The position numbers were made by a program, and so were the translations under genes. The notes beneath the pieces were generated by a model that made no database searches, was not told the DNA's origin, and saw nothing but the letters and a program-made list of their open reading frames with translations. Below, piece after piece: positions 1-7,149 of a DNA stretch of 14,499 nucleotides. Source of the stretch: Candidatus Parcubacteria bacterium (GTDB lineage Bacteria > Patescibacteriota > Minisyncoccia > Phycocordibacterales > SBAW01); NCBI GenBank assembly GCA_019661855.1, contig JAIFWM010000011.1:1-14499 (forward strand), read 5' to 3'. Position 1 is the stretch's first letter; each line of letters opens with the position of its first letter.

Positions 1-398
1 GCCAGTGGTGAATCAATTTTGGATATAACCGGCACGATCACCAAACCCAACTCGCGCGCGCTGCGCAGCACGGTAAAAGTTTGTGCCTGCACACCTTGCG
101 TAGCATCTACCAAGAGCACTGCACCCTCGACAGCGGTGAGTGCGCGCGAAACTTCATATGAAAAGTCGATATGTCCTGGCGTGTCGATGAGGTTAACAAT
201 GTGACCCTTCCACTCCATACGCACAGGCTGCATCTTGATAGTGATTCCACGCTCACGTTCAAGATCCATCGAGTCTAAAACTTGGTCACGCATCTTGCGC
301 GGCTCGATGGTGTGGGTCACCTCTAAAAACCGATCGGCAAGTGTCGACTTGCCGTGGTCAATGTGGGCTATGATGCTGAAGTTTCGTATATGTTGCAC
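1..398 (-). CDS. lepA: Elongation factor 4 (LepA), N-terminal 132 residues, cut by window edge
   Basis: LepA is a ribosome-associated translational GTPase that back-translocates or remodels stalled ribosomes. The visible part is the G domain. It has the P-loop AHIDHGKST at residues 11-19, the LepA signature LDSMDLERERGITIK at about 41-55 covering switch I, the G3 motif DTPGH at 72-76, and EVSRALTAVEGAVLLVDATQG after it. The G4 motif reads SKID (126-129) where NKID is usual. The start is GTG at 398, giving MQHIRNFSII, which matches the family N-terminus; an in-frame stop lies five codons upstream, so no longer start exists. No Shine-Dalgarno sequence is seen. It lies 29 nt after murJ on the same strand and is probably cotranscribed with it. 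The family call is secure; the C-terminal domains lie outside the window. Confidence 0.96.
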   Translation of the reverse strand, partial: MQHIRNFSIIAHIDHGKSTLADRFLEVTHTIEPRKMRDQVLDSMDLERERGITIKMQPVRMEWKGHIVNLIDTPGHIDFSYEVSRALTAVEGAVLLVDATQGVQAQTFTVLRSARELGLVIVPVISKIDSPL

Positions 399-427
399 CG
401 AATCAAAGTATCACTTTTAACCTTAAA

Positions 428-2107
428 TTACGAGACGTCTGTAGGTTCGACTGCAACAGATGTATAGTCTTCGAATTTTCGTTTGAGTGTAGAAAACGCT
501 TCTGCAAGCTCCTGATTGTGAAGAATGACGAGTACAAAAATAGTAGCTGCAAGCCCAACTGTGCCACCCACGATACCCTGCAGTAACACACCAGGCGCCG
601 TGTTGATGTCGACATAGCGACCCACGGTTGCCAAGCCTGCATAGGCCACCGCGCCACCAATAACTGATGCGGCAAAACTTTGGAATGTCAGGCGGCGCAC
701 ATCTGTTAAGTCGAGAGAAAAATCTTTTGAAAAGCGATACAGCGAAAGTCCTGCCTGCACGATAGATCCAAATGCAAACGAGAGCGCCAGCATAAGTATT
801 GTGGTTCCTGCCATGTCAGAGACGCGCAGCAATGCTTCCAAAAAAAGCCGGGTAAACAAACTCTCATGAAAGAGCCAAATAAAAAATATGGCACTTCCCA
901 CCGACGAGAGCACTCCTACGCACGATAAGTACAGAGGTAGCATGGTCTTCCCCGCTGCGTAGTAGGCGCGCGCGATAAGGAGGTTAACAGACTGCGCGCA
1001 CAGGGAGATAATAAAGAGTGCAAGCGCTGCAGCAACCAAGCGTGTTGCATCCCAATCAAAAATTCCCGAGCCAAGGATAGTGCGCACCAACTGCGCGCGC
1101 AAGACGATAACAAACACCATCGCTGGTACTGCCCAAAAGAGCATGTGTCTAAGCGCCACCTCAATATGCCGCGTAAACTCTCCCCATGCACCTGCGCTAT
1201 AGAGCCTTGTCAGTGTGGGAAACGCCGCGACTGAATAGGACACACCAATAATAGTGAGTGGCACGGCTTGAAGATTCCACGCAAAAGTAAATACTGCGAT
1301 AGACCCCGGTGCTAAATAAGACGCAAACGCAGTAAACACTAAAAGAAGCAGTTGTCCTGAGGCAAGGGTGAACGTACGCGGTATGGATAGTAGCAGCACT
1401 TGTGTTAACTCTTTTCCTACGCGCATCATAGGAAGAGGATGTGATTTTTCAGCAAAAAAGAACGGTAGCTGAATGAGGAGATGCATCAAAGCGCCTAATA
1501 CCACGCCCCATGCCAACCCCGAGACTCCCATCATTGGGTAAAGGGCAACAATGCCAAAAATAATACCAAGGTTATACAGGAGCGGCGAAACGGAGTAGAG
1601 GAAAAATCTGTGTCGCAGTTGTGTAAGTGCTGCAAGGATATTAGAGGCACCAAGAAGTATTGGCTGCAAAAGCAAAATCCGCACGAGCATCACGAGGTCT
1701 GCTTTAGACGCGGGGTCTGAAGCGATTCCTGGAAGAATTACATGTACCAACCATGGTGTAAGTACAAAGAGCACACACGCAAGTAGTGCCATTGCCACAA
1801 AAAAAACGAGTAGTATTTGCCGCATAAACGACACCATGTATCCTTCGTTCTCTTCAAGCAGCAGCGTAAGTGCTGGCAGGAGTGCATAGAGCGAGAGCAG
1901 CGATGCAACTGTGGCAAAAAGAAAATCGGGAATGCGAAACGCAGCATAGTACACATCGAGCGTATGAGTTGCACCAAACTCGCCCGCAAGCAGGCGGTCA
2001 CGAACGAGCCCCAAGAGTTGGGAGAGAAATGCAAAGGCTGCCAGTAGATAGGCAGCCTGATGCATTCCACGTATTTCGCGACCTAAAGCAGATAATCCGC
2101 GGACCAT
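428..2107 (-). CDS. murJ: MurJ-type lipid II flippase (MVF/MviN family)
   Basis: Integral membrane protein of 559 residues, near the family's usual 510-550 and slightly long. MurJ flips the lipid-linked peptidoglycan precursor lipid II across the cytoplasmic membrane. The N-terminus carries the family pattern: the Q-LLGLVRDRLLAGEFGA stretch at about 30-46, then TLDVYYAAFRIPDFLF at 49-64. About 14 hydrophobic segments follow, ending in a basic cytoplasmic tail. The RDR arginines of transmembrane segment 1 are present. The ATG start at 2107 lies 9 nt after the stop of the upstream TPR gene, so translation is probably coupled. A second in-frame ATG at residue 15 could also start the protein, since the first 14 residues are not conserved. 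The related Wzx flippases are an alternative, but the N-terminal motif favours MurJ. Confidence 0.9.
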   Translation of the reverse strand: MVRGLSALGREIRGMHQAAYLLAAFAFLSQLLGLVRDRLLAGEFGATHTLDVYYAAFRIPDFLFATVASLLSLYALLPALTLLLEENEGYMVSFMRQILLVFFVAMALLACVLFVLTPWLVHVILPGIASDPASKADLVMLVRILLLQPILLGASNILAALTQLRHRFFLYSVSPLLYNLGIIFGIVALYPMMGVSGLAWGVVLGALMHLLIQLPFFFAEKSHPLPMMRVGKELTQVLLLSIPRTFTLASGQLLLLVFTAFASYLAPGSIAVFTFAWNLQAVPLTIIGVSYSVAAFPTLTRLYSAGAWGEFTRHIEVALRHMLFWAVPAMVFVIVLRAQLVRTILGSGIFDWDATRLVAAALALFIISLCAQSVNLLIARAYYAAGKTMLPLYLSCVGVLSSVGSAIFFIWLFHESLFTRLFLEALLRVSDMAGTTILMLALSFAFGSIVQAGLSLYRFSKDFSLDLTDVRRLTFQSFAASVIGGAVAYAGLATVGRYVDINTAPGVLLQGIVGGTVGLAATIFVLVILHNQELAEAFSTLKRKFEDYTSVAVEPTDVS

Positions 2108-2116
2108 TCTTACATA

Positions 2117-4477
2117 TTACTCTGAAACAGGTGCTTGATCACGCTTCTCGGGTTCAGGTGATGGAGGCGTAATTCCATCGAGCGCCTTTTTACCCGCTTT
2201 CATGTTGCTGAGGATTGTTTTAACTTCTGTGTTGTCGGGGTTGGTGCGTGCAAGATCCTCAAACATGCGGATACCGTCTGCGGGCTTGTTTTCTGCGTAA
2301 TATGAGAGTCCAAGGAAGTATTTGGCATTTGCGTAGTCAGGAATAATAGCGAGCGCTTGTTCGAGTGCAGGAATCGCATCCTTTGTATCTGCGCCACTGT
2401 AGTAAAGGAGACCAAGCTGGAACCACAGCGGGCCAACACCTGGTGCTGACTGTACTGCTGCTTGTGCGGCAATAACCGCGTTACGTAAGTCGTTATTAGC
2501 TATATGCAACTGCACAAGGAAGAGTATCGCGTCGGTGTAGTTTGGCTTCAGTGTCAACGAATCGCTGAGATATTGCTGTCCAAGATTGTTATTACCGGTC
2601 GCAAACTCAAGTCGTGAAAGGAAGAGCGGTACTTGGGGATTTTTAGGATTATTTTTTTGAGCTTCTTTGTAAGTTGTGCGTGCAATATCCGCAGCTCCTT
2701 GGATCTGAAGCGATGCAAGGTAGGTGTAGAGATTCGCAAGCGCTAACTGTGGTCGATAATCTTGAGGATGAATCGAGATAGCCGCCTGCGCCGCAGAAAT
2801 AGTGTCTGCAGTAGTTGAGGCAAACTGCTGTTGAGCTACGCCTGTGGGCAAGCTAGTGTTCGTTGCGATTTGTTGGATCTTGCCGCTTCCTGCATCTAGC
2901 TCGAGTCGGTAAGCATCGAAGTTCTTTTCAATATTGTTCGCAGTCTTTGCTGCCGCAAGTGCTTTGTCTATTCCCCCACCATTAAGCTGTGACACACCAT
3001 AGCCTACATAAGTTTGGGCAAGGAAGCGTCGCTCAACAGTGCTTGTCACAGCGAATGCCAACACCAAAAGCACAACCATGCTCGCAAGATTAACGGTGCT
3101 ACCCATGCGTGAGAGTGCCTCGACGCTTGCCGGTTGCCCTTGTCGCCAGAGGAATCCAAATGCTGCACCAGAGAGCACCATTGCCAGTAACACCAAGTTA
3201 GGGCTCGGCACATAAAGCAAAAGCGAAACAAAGAGGAAGATACTACTTAATGACAACGCAGTCGCAAGAGTTTTGTCTTCGCGACTAAGAATCGTACTGC
3301 GCATCACGCGGATAATACCAGCAATGACGAGTAACATCGGCAAGAGCCACGCAAGCGCACCGAGGATTCCTACGGTACCGAGCGCTGTCACAACTGTGGA
3401 GAAACCGACGTTAAAGTCCAAGTTCCAAAAGGCACTTTGATTAACTTCGGTTGGTTTATTAACAAGCCATTGTTCGCCAAAGGTGCTTGGACCATTGCCC
3501 ACCAGTACGCGCATAGGCATGCCGCCGCGCGAAGCATTTACTACTTGTAAGGTCGAGTCGTACGAAGGACGCACTTCGAGTGACGAAACGGGAAACATAG
3601 AGGTTAGCGCCGTGTTTACCGAGGGTCCGAAGAAAAGGAAAATAATTGTAATACCAGCCGCACCGATAGAAAACCATGGCGCTCCGCGAATCCACGTGCG
3701 CGGCTCTGTGTGATCATCCGAAGCACTAAATCGAGCTTGTACGAACTTTAAAAGCCCCAACACAATCGAGAAGGTAAGAAGCATTCCCCATGCGAGAGGA
3801 AAGTTCACTACTCCAAGAAGAAACACCAAAAGAATGCCGCCAATCACGGTACCTACCTGCCACACACGCGAACTTTGCATAAGTTCAACACGGATAAGAA
3901 GCAGTACTGCGAGGAGTCCTGCAATAAGACCCAAGTCATTCCACTTACCAATGAGGTTAACTGAACGATCTGCAAACGCTGCGATTGGAAGTCCGATGAG
4001 AACCGAAATGGTTTGGAAGAGCACTGCAGCTGCAAGCACCACAAACAATGTAGAAAGAAGCATGCGCACTGTGCGCTGAGTCTGGAAGAGCCCAAAGGAA
4101 AGCATAAAGGCCAAGAACGCCATGACTGAGAAGACAATAGTGTCTACTTCGATCCCATAGCCTGAAAAACCAACACTCGCATCTTGGGTAAAAAGATACG
4201 AAAGTCCGTAGGAAAGCGGCAGCGCCGCTGTGAGCAGCGCGGCATAAAAGCCGTGCGAACGTACGAGATCACGAGTGCCACGACCTACCACAAACAAAAT
4301 AACTGAGCCCAAGAGTAGTAGTGCGAATGCAGCTACTTTTGCTAATTGAAACGGGAACCAAGCAGTCGGCACGACAAGGATCAACGCAAGAACCATACCT
4401 GCGAGATACAAGATGCGCGACCACCCTATGAGTTGAAACTTCATATGGTGATTACTATTATCTTTTAAAGAAGGCAC
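2117..4477 (-). CDS. Polytopic membrane protein with C-terminal TPR domain, O-antigen ligase/polymerase-like
   Basis: Protein of 786 residues. Residues 23-245 contain about eight hydrophobic segments, with more at 268-284, 358-390, 410-444 and 462-480. A long external loop at about 285-357 contains VLVGNGPSTFGEQW (324-337), which resembles the G-x-G-P-x-x-F loop of Wzy/WaaL-type O-antigen polymerases and ligases. After the last membrane segment comes a soluble region with TPR-like units at about 567-755, including the NPKNPQVPLFLSRLEFATGN and PDYANAKYFLGLSYYAEN units, and a Pro/Glu-rich end. The function is inferred: it may polymerise or transfer a surface glycan, with the TPRs binding partners. 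Being directly upstream of murJ (9 nt gap) supports an envelope role. The GTG start at 4477 is preferred over ATG at 4444 because a strong Shine-Dalgarno sequence precedes it. Catalytic activity is unproven. Confidence 0.8.
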   Translation of the reverse strand: MPSLKDNSNHHMKFQLIGWSRILYLAGMVLALILVVPTAWFPFQLAKVAAFALLLLGSVILFVVGRGTRDLVRSHGFYAALLTAALPLSYGLSYLFTQDASVGFSGYGIEVDTIVFSVMAFLAFMLSFGLFQTQRTVRMLLSTLFVVLAAAVLFQTISVLIGLPIAAFADRSVNLIGKWNDLGLIAGLLAVLLLIRVELMQSSRVWQVGTVIGGILLVFLLGVVNFPLAWGMLLTFSIVLGLLKFVQARFSASDDHTEPRTWIRGAPWFSIGAAGITIIFLFFGPSVNTALTSMFPVSSLEVRPSYDSTLQVVNASRGGMPMRVLVGNGPSTFGEQWLVNKPTEVNQSAFWNLDFNVGFSTVVTALGTVGILGALAWLLPMLLVIAGIIRVMRSTILSREDKTLATALSLSSIFLFVSLLLYVPSPNLVLLAMVLSGAAFGFLWRQGQPASVEALSRMGSTVNLASMVVLLVLAFAVTSTVERRFLAQTYVGYGVSQLNGGGIDKALAAAKTANNIEKNFDAYRLELDAGSGKIQQIATNTSLPTGVAQQQFASTTADTISAAQAAISIHPQDYRPQLALANLYTYLASLQIQGAADIARTTYKEAQKNNPKNPQVPLFLSRLEFATGNNNLGQQYLSDSLTLKPNYTDAILFLVQLHIANNDLRNAVIAAQAAVQSAPGVGPLWFQLGLLYYSGADTKDAIPALEQALAIIPDYANAKYFLGLSYYAENKPADGIRMFEDLARTNPDNTEVKTILSNMKAGKKALDGITPPSPEPEKRDQAPVSE

Positions 4478-4481
4478 AATG

Positions 4482-4490
4482 CCTTCCCCT
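4482..4490 (-). promoter_or_regulatory. Strong Shine-Dalgarno sequence deciding the GTG start of the TPR membrane protein
   Basis: The minus strand reads AGGGGAAGG and then 4 nt before GTG at 4477. This is one of very few good Shine-Dalgarno sequences in the window. It selects GTG over the ATG 33 nt downstream, which has no such sequence. Confidence 0.65.
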
Positions 4491-4510
4491 GTTAATGAGA
4501 CCTGACAAAA

Positions 4511-4519
4511 AGTTTAGCA
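4511..4519 (-). promoter_or_regulatory. Extended -10 promoter for the TPR-murJ-lepA operon
   Basis: On the minus strand TGC-TAAACT lies between the rnpB terminator and the GTG start at 4477. A transcript would start near 4504 and carry a leader of about 27 nt containing the Shine-Dalgarno sequence. No -35 box is seen, as is common for extended -10 promoters. It would let the operon be expressed separately from rnpB. Confidence 0.5.
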
Positions 4520-4527
4520 TGAAAGCA

Positions 4528-4552
4528 AACACCCTCCTTTAGGGAGGGTGTT
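4528..4552 (-). terminator. Hairpin terminator after rnpB
   Basis: A perfect 10-bp stem (AACACCCTCC / GGAGGGTGTT) with a 5-nt loop lies just past the 3' end of rnpB. On the minus strand it is followed by a modestly T-rich tail (TGCTTTC). Its position supports rho-independent termination of the RNase P RNA. Confidence 0.75.
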
Positions 4553-4559
4553 CACAACT

Positions 4560-4866
4560 GCGCGCGCGTCTGTAAGCCGGATTTTGTAGTTGGCAGTAAT
4601 TTATCTGGGTCCCGCTTCGCAGCGGAACTCAAGCGGCACTCTCCATTGCTGGAGCACGGCCTTGCGTTCGGATAAGGATTTAGCCGTTTCACCCCCTCGA
4701 TTTCTCTCGGGATTCGTCACTGTTCGCACCTCTTATGCCCGCAGAGAGCATACGATAGGCGTTACCTATTACCTGGCTCCTGATTAAACATCAGGGAACG
4801 TCCGGACTTTCCTCCTCCCGTCATCCGCCCGTAAAGACAGAGCGGGAAGCTACTACCCAACGCGCT
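4560..4866 (-). ncRNA. rnpB: RNase P RNA (type A-like), shortened
   Basis: This is the catalytic RNA of RNase P, which removes 5' leaders from tRNA precursors. On the minus strand the 5' P4 region GAGGAAAGTCCGG (about 4801-4815) is conserved and pairs with the 3' core AAATCCGGCTTACAG (about 4570-4584). The AGGTAA...GCCTAT element, GGTGAAACGG, GCAAGGCC and GCTTGAG blocks also match the family. The ends GCGCG and CGCGC pair as P1, which sets the approximate ends. At about 307 nt it is shorter than the 377 nt of E. coli. The segment between GCAAGGCC and GCTTGAG (4635-4657) holds only a small hairpin capped by a GCAA tetraloop and has no GGU, so the usual P15-P17 domain is much reduced. It has its own promoter upstream and terminator downstream. 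Confidence 0.95.
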
Positions 4867-4870
4867 AAAA

Positions 4871-5317
4871 CTATTGTACCACAAGTTTGGCGCCCTCGGC
4901 AATACCGTGGGCGTCTGAGAAGCCTCCGTTAACCTCAAGCACGTAAAGCGCTTTAGCTGTGGGTTTAAACACCTCTGGATACGACTCTGGGCGGACATTT
5001 TTAGCGATAGTAACGATGGTCCCGTTTGAGTCTGCCCAGATCATGTCTAAAGGGATGAGCGTGTCTTTCATCCAAAAGGCTGGAGTCCCTTCTTGGTCAA
5101 ACTTGAAGAGCATTCCCTGGTTTTCGGGGAGTGTAGCGCGGCCGCCGAGACCGCGCGTTCGCTCCGCGTCAGTGTCTGCTACCTCTACAGCAATTTTAGT
5201 ATCTCCAATCGTGACCGTAGGCATGGTTTGTGATTTTTGCACGTTAAAGGCTAATACTCCAAGTAGTACGAGTATGAGCAAAAAAATACCTATGAAGAAC
5301 TTGTTTACTAGCGCCAC
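4871..5317 (-). CDS. DUF192 family protein, membrane-anchored
   Basis: Protein of 148 residues with one N-terminal hydrophobic helix at about 7-24 (an uncleaved anchor or signal) and a DUF192 domain at about 33-148. Family landmarks are RTRGLGGRATLPENQGMLFKFD (54-75), FWMKDTLIPLDMIW (81-94), and the C-terminal YVLEVNGGFSDAHGI stretch. The biochemical role of DUF192 is unknown; members are usually exported or surface-exposed, which the anchor fits. The start is GTG at 5317, 10 nt inside the end of the upstream DUF1761-like gene, so the two are probably translationally coupled. No Shine-Dalgarno sequence is seen. The stop TAG falls inside the rnpB promoter. Confidence 0.88.
   Translation of the reverse strand: MALVNKFFIGIFLLILVLLGVLAFNVQKSQTMPTVTIGDTKIAVEVADTDAERTRGLGGRATLPENQGMLFKFDQEGTPAFWMKDTLIPLDMIWADSNGTIVTIAKNVRPESYPEVFKPTAKALYVLEVNGGFSDAHGIAEGAKLVVQ
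4873..4902 (-). promoter_or_regulatory. rnpB promoter inside the 3' end of the DUF192 gene
   Basis: The minus strand shows TTGCCG (4897-4902), an 18-nt spacer and TACAAT (4873-4878), with TGG directly before the -10 as an extended element. The predicted start, about 4866, coincides with the 5' strand of P1. Both boxes lie within the last codons of the upstream protein gene. Confidence 0.75.
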
Positions 5318-5700
5318 AGCGAAAGAATAATCGTTGCTACAAGCATTGCTACCAAGCTCTGACTCGCATTAATAAGAAAGAGTTTGATAGGTTTACCCTC
5401 CCAAAGATACGAACCAATTTGCACCGTTGCGGTAAAGCCGAGCCAAATCCAAAACGAGATAATAAGTGCTCCGCCAAGATCTGGCGCTGCAGAAACAAAC
5501 ACCGAAAGCACGTAGACCATGACCAGTGTTGAGATAAACCCAAGAATCATCGCACGCGAAGCAGGCATTCCGCCAACATGGTCTGCATTGATACCCATGA
5601 GACGCATCCAGGGGCGTCTAAACAAAAGCGAATACCATAGAGCACCTACCGCGTAGGCACCAACGGTTGCTACTAACACTGCAAGATAATTAATTCCCAT
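5308..5700 (-). CDS. DUF1761-like four-helix membrane protein
   Basis: Protein of 130 residues from the ATG at 5700, with four hydrophobic segments. It begins GINYLAVLVATVGAYAVGALWYSLLF, followed by RPWMRLMGI; the aromatic ALWYS...F..PW pattern near the N-terminus is typical of DUF1761. Later segments include FWIWLGFTATVQIGSYLWEGKP. The family has no established function. The frame stays open up to a TTG at 5742, but those extra 14 residues are polar and sit before the family start, so ATG 5700 is preferred. The 3' end overlaps the DUF192 gene by 10 nt, suggesting a two-gene unit. A TATAGA in the 68-nt divergent spacer may serve as its -10, without a clear -35. Confidence 0.78.
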   Translation of the reverse strand: MGINYLAVLVATVGAYAVGALWYSLLFRRPWMRLMGINADHVGGMPASRAMILGFISTLVMVYVLSVFVSAAPDLGGALIISFWIWLGFTATVQIGSYLWEGKPIKLFLINASQSLVAMLVATIILSLWR

Positions 5701-5768
5701 ATATACAAAAGTTAATCTATAAAGGTATCTGGTTCTCCCCAACTAGTCTACCATCACCACCCCTTCAG

Positions 5769-6656
5769 ATGAAGCCCTTTAGACTGGTAAGCGTTATGAA
5801 AGCCCTTAACTTAAGCCTGGGCAGCGCGGCGGCAATTATTGTTAGTTTGTTAGCTTCAACCGCGCTTGCAGCAGCCCCTGCAATAAGCAATATATCTTCA
5901 GTACCTTCTACTACGAGCGCAACGATCTCGTGGACAACCGATGTGCCTGCAACCTCACAAGTGGGATACGGTACGTCTGCAAGTACGTCACCGTATGACA
6001 CTCAATCAGATTTTAATTCAGCATTAGTAACAAGTCACACGGTTACCTTGCAAGGCCTCACATCAGATACGCTGTATAACTTTGCCGTAATCTCTGGCAT
6101 GGGAAGTACTAGCACCAGCACGGCAACGTCTACGTCAGACAACTTTACCTTCACGACATTAAGCAATGCAATTCCTACCTCAACACCTACATCAACTCCG
6201 ACCACTACTCCAACTACAACACCTCCAACTACAACCCCTGATGTTTCGGACTTGATTGATCAGTTGCAAAATCTCTTAGGTCTCTTCCCTTCACTCAGTA
6301 CACAAATTCAAAATGTAATTGATGATCTACTGAACTTCGGCACAACAACGCCAGGTGGTGGTGACGGCGGCACTGGCACCTCTACCCCACCAACAACTGG
6401 TACAGGGCACATTGACCAAGACGGACAGACACGAGCTGCAGGTGGACACATAGACTTTGTTGGACACAACTTCGGTCATGAGGAGACAGTGCTCATAGTG
6501 CGCGATGGAGTACCTGTTGGTAGTGCTCACGCAGATGGTGCCGGCAACTTCAGCACAGGTGCAATGAGCGTACCTGGAACTCCTGACACCTACACCTACA
6601 CATTTACCGGACAGACGAGCGGCATAGTCGGTACAGCAGTAATTACCGTGGAATAA
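5769..6656 (+). CDS. Secreted protein with FN3-like domain, Thr/Pro linkers and a C-terminal beta domain
   Basis: Protein of 295 residues. It has a Sec signal peptide (hydrophobic core about 17-33, probable cut after ALA at 34). An FN3-like domain at about 38-131 contains the patterns ISNISSVPSTTSATISWTTDVPATSQVGYG and HTVTLQGLTSDTLYNFAV. A Thr/Ser/Pro linker (132-157) leads to a helix (158-190), a second Gly/Thr linker (191-213), and a C-terminal beta-rich domain (214-295) that resembles Ig-like or IPT-like folds. No catalytic motif or sortase signal is seen, so it is probably a secreted or surface adhesion-type protein; its partner is unknown. ATG at 5769 is the longest start. ATG at 5796, preceded by GGTAAG, also gives a good signal peptide and may be the true start. 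A strong terminator follows. Confidence 0.8.
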   Translation: MKPFRLVSVMKALNLSLGSAAAIIVSLLASTALAAAPAISNISSVPSTTSATISWTTDVPATSQVGYGTSASTSPYDTQSDFNSALVTSHTVTLQGLTSDTLYNFAVISGMGSTSTSTATSTSDNFTFTTLSNAIPTSTPTSTPTTTPTTTPPTTTPDVSDLIDQLQNLLGLFPSLSTQIQNVIDDLLNFGTTTPGGGDGGTGTSTPPTTGTGHIDQDGQTRAAGGHIDFVGHNFGHEETVLIVRDGVPVGSAHADGAGNFSTGAMSVPGTPDTYTYTFTGQTSGIVGTAVITVE

Positions 6657-6677
6657 CGAGTGACGGCAGCAGATTCC

Positions 6678-6709
6678 ACACAAAAACCGCCCCGAGGCGG
6701 TTTTTGTGT
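6678..6709. terminator. Bidirectional rho-independent terminator
   Basis: A 14-bp perfect inverted repeat around a CCGA loop (GC core CCGCC/GGCGG flanked by A5 and T5) gives a G/C stem with a T-tract on both strands. It lies 21 nt after the FN3-like gene (plus) and 6 nt after the YdeI-like gene (minus), so it can end both convergent transcripts. Confidence 0.92.
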
Positions 6710-6715
6710 TACGTT

Positions 6716-7015
6716 TTAGCGCTTTCTACTGAGCACGAACTTTTGCGAAGGACTTAATTTCTTATCCGTGCGATGAGTGCAGCCCACCCAGCAACACGGC
6801 CGGCGCATCCCCTCTTTGAGTTCCGAAACAACTCTACCGACATGCTCCTTGCGAGTCTGCGGCGTCTTGACGGAGACAGTCCAGCAAATCCACTCGTTGC
6901 GGGAAAGTGGCGTGATATCTTCCCAAGCCGCTAGAGCTTTAGGGTCAGCTGTTAAAGCCCTCCGCAAGTCTGCCGGCAACTCATGCGCGACGCCTCCGGA
7001 AATTTTTCTGCTCAT
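6716..7015 (-). CDS. YdeI/OmpD-associated (OmdA) family protein
   Basis: Protein of 99 residues matching the short form of the 'bacteriocin-protection, YdeI or OmpD-associated' family. It has HELPADLRRALTADPKALAAWEDITPLSRNEWICW at about 11-45, TRKEHVGRVVSELKEGMRRPCCW at 54-76, and a C-terminal GCTHR. The two tryptophan-containing helices and the RRPCCWxGCxHR motif are typical. The molecular function is unclear; 'bacteriocin protection' comes from distant relatives. The ATG at 7015 sits 6 nt after a perfect TATAAT box, so the mRNA is probably leaderless and no Shine-Dalgarno sequence is present. The gene stands alone, convergent with the FN3-like gene and divergent from tRNA-Ser, as might be expected of an acquired single gene. 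Confidence 0.78.
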   Translation of the reverse strand: MSRKISGGVAHELPADLRRALTADPKALAAWEDITPLSRNEWICWTVSVKTPQTRKEHVGRVVSELKEGMRRPCCWVGCTHRTDKKLSPSQKFVLSRKR

Positions 7016-7021
7016 AAATTC

Positions 7022-7030
7022 ATTATAACA
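7022..7030 (-). promoter_or_regulatory. Extended -10 promoter (TGT-TATAAT) of the YdeI-like gene, leaderless
   Basis: The minus strand reads TGT followed by TATAAT, the consensus box. Only 6 nt separate it from the ATG, so transcription would start at or within a base or two of the start codon. No good -35 box is visible. Confidence 0.7.
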
Positions 7031-7046
7031 ATTCGAGCTGTTTTTG

Positions 7047-7055
7047 TGTTATATT
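7047..7055 (+). promoter_or_regulatory. Extended -10 promoter (TGT-TATATT) of tRNA-Ser
   Basis: TGT-TATATT ends at 7055. A start 7 nt downstream falls at about 7062, 3 nt before the mature tRNA 5' end. The -35 region is weak. It lies back to back with the promoter of the YdeI-like gene, 16 nt apart. Confidence 0.6.
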
Positions 7056-7064
7056 TTTTCGCAC

Positions 7065-7149
7065 GGAGGCGTCGCATAGTGGTCTAGTGCACCGCCTTGG
7101 AAAGGCGGCATGGAGCAATCCATCGTGAGTTCAAATCTCACCGCCTCCG
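7065..7149 (+). tRNA. tRNA-Ser (anticodon GGA)
   Basis: An 85-nt cloverleaf. The 7-bp acceptor stem is GGAGGCG (7065-7071) with CGCCTCC (7142-7148), followed by discriminator G at 7149. The anticodon stem CCGCC/GGCGG encloses loop TTGGAAA with anticodon GGA, reading UCC/UCU serine codons. A long variable arm (ATGGA-GCAA-TCCAT), diagnostic of class II tRNAs, precedes the T arm GTGAG-TTCAAAT-CTCAC. The CCA end is not encoded (the next bases are CTCA), so it must be added by a nucleotidyltransferase. No hairpin terminator follows before the next promoter. Confidence 0.97.

Noticed and set aside
5701..5742. Upstream extension of the DUF1761-like gene to a TTG at 5742
   Set aside because: The added 14 residues are polar and precede the normal family start, and TTG has no supporting ribosome binding site; ATG at 5700 fits better.
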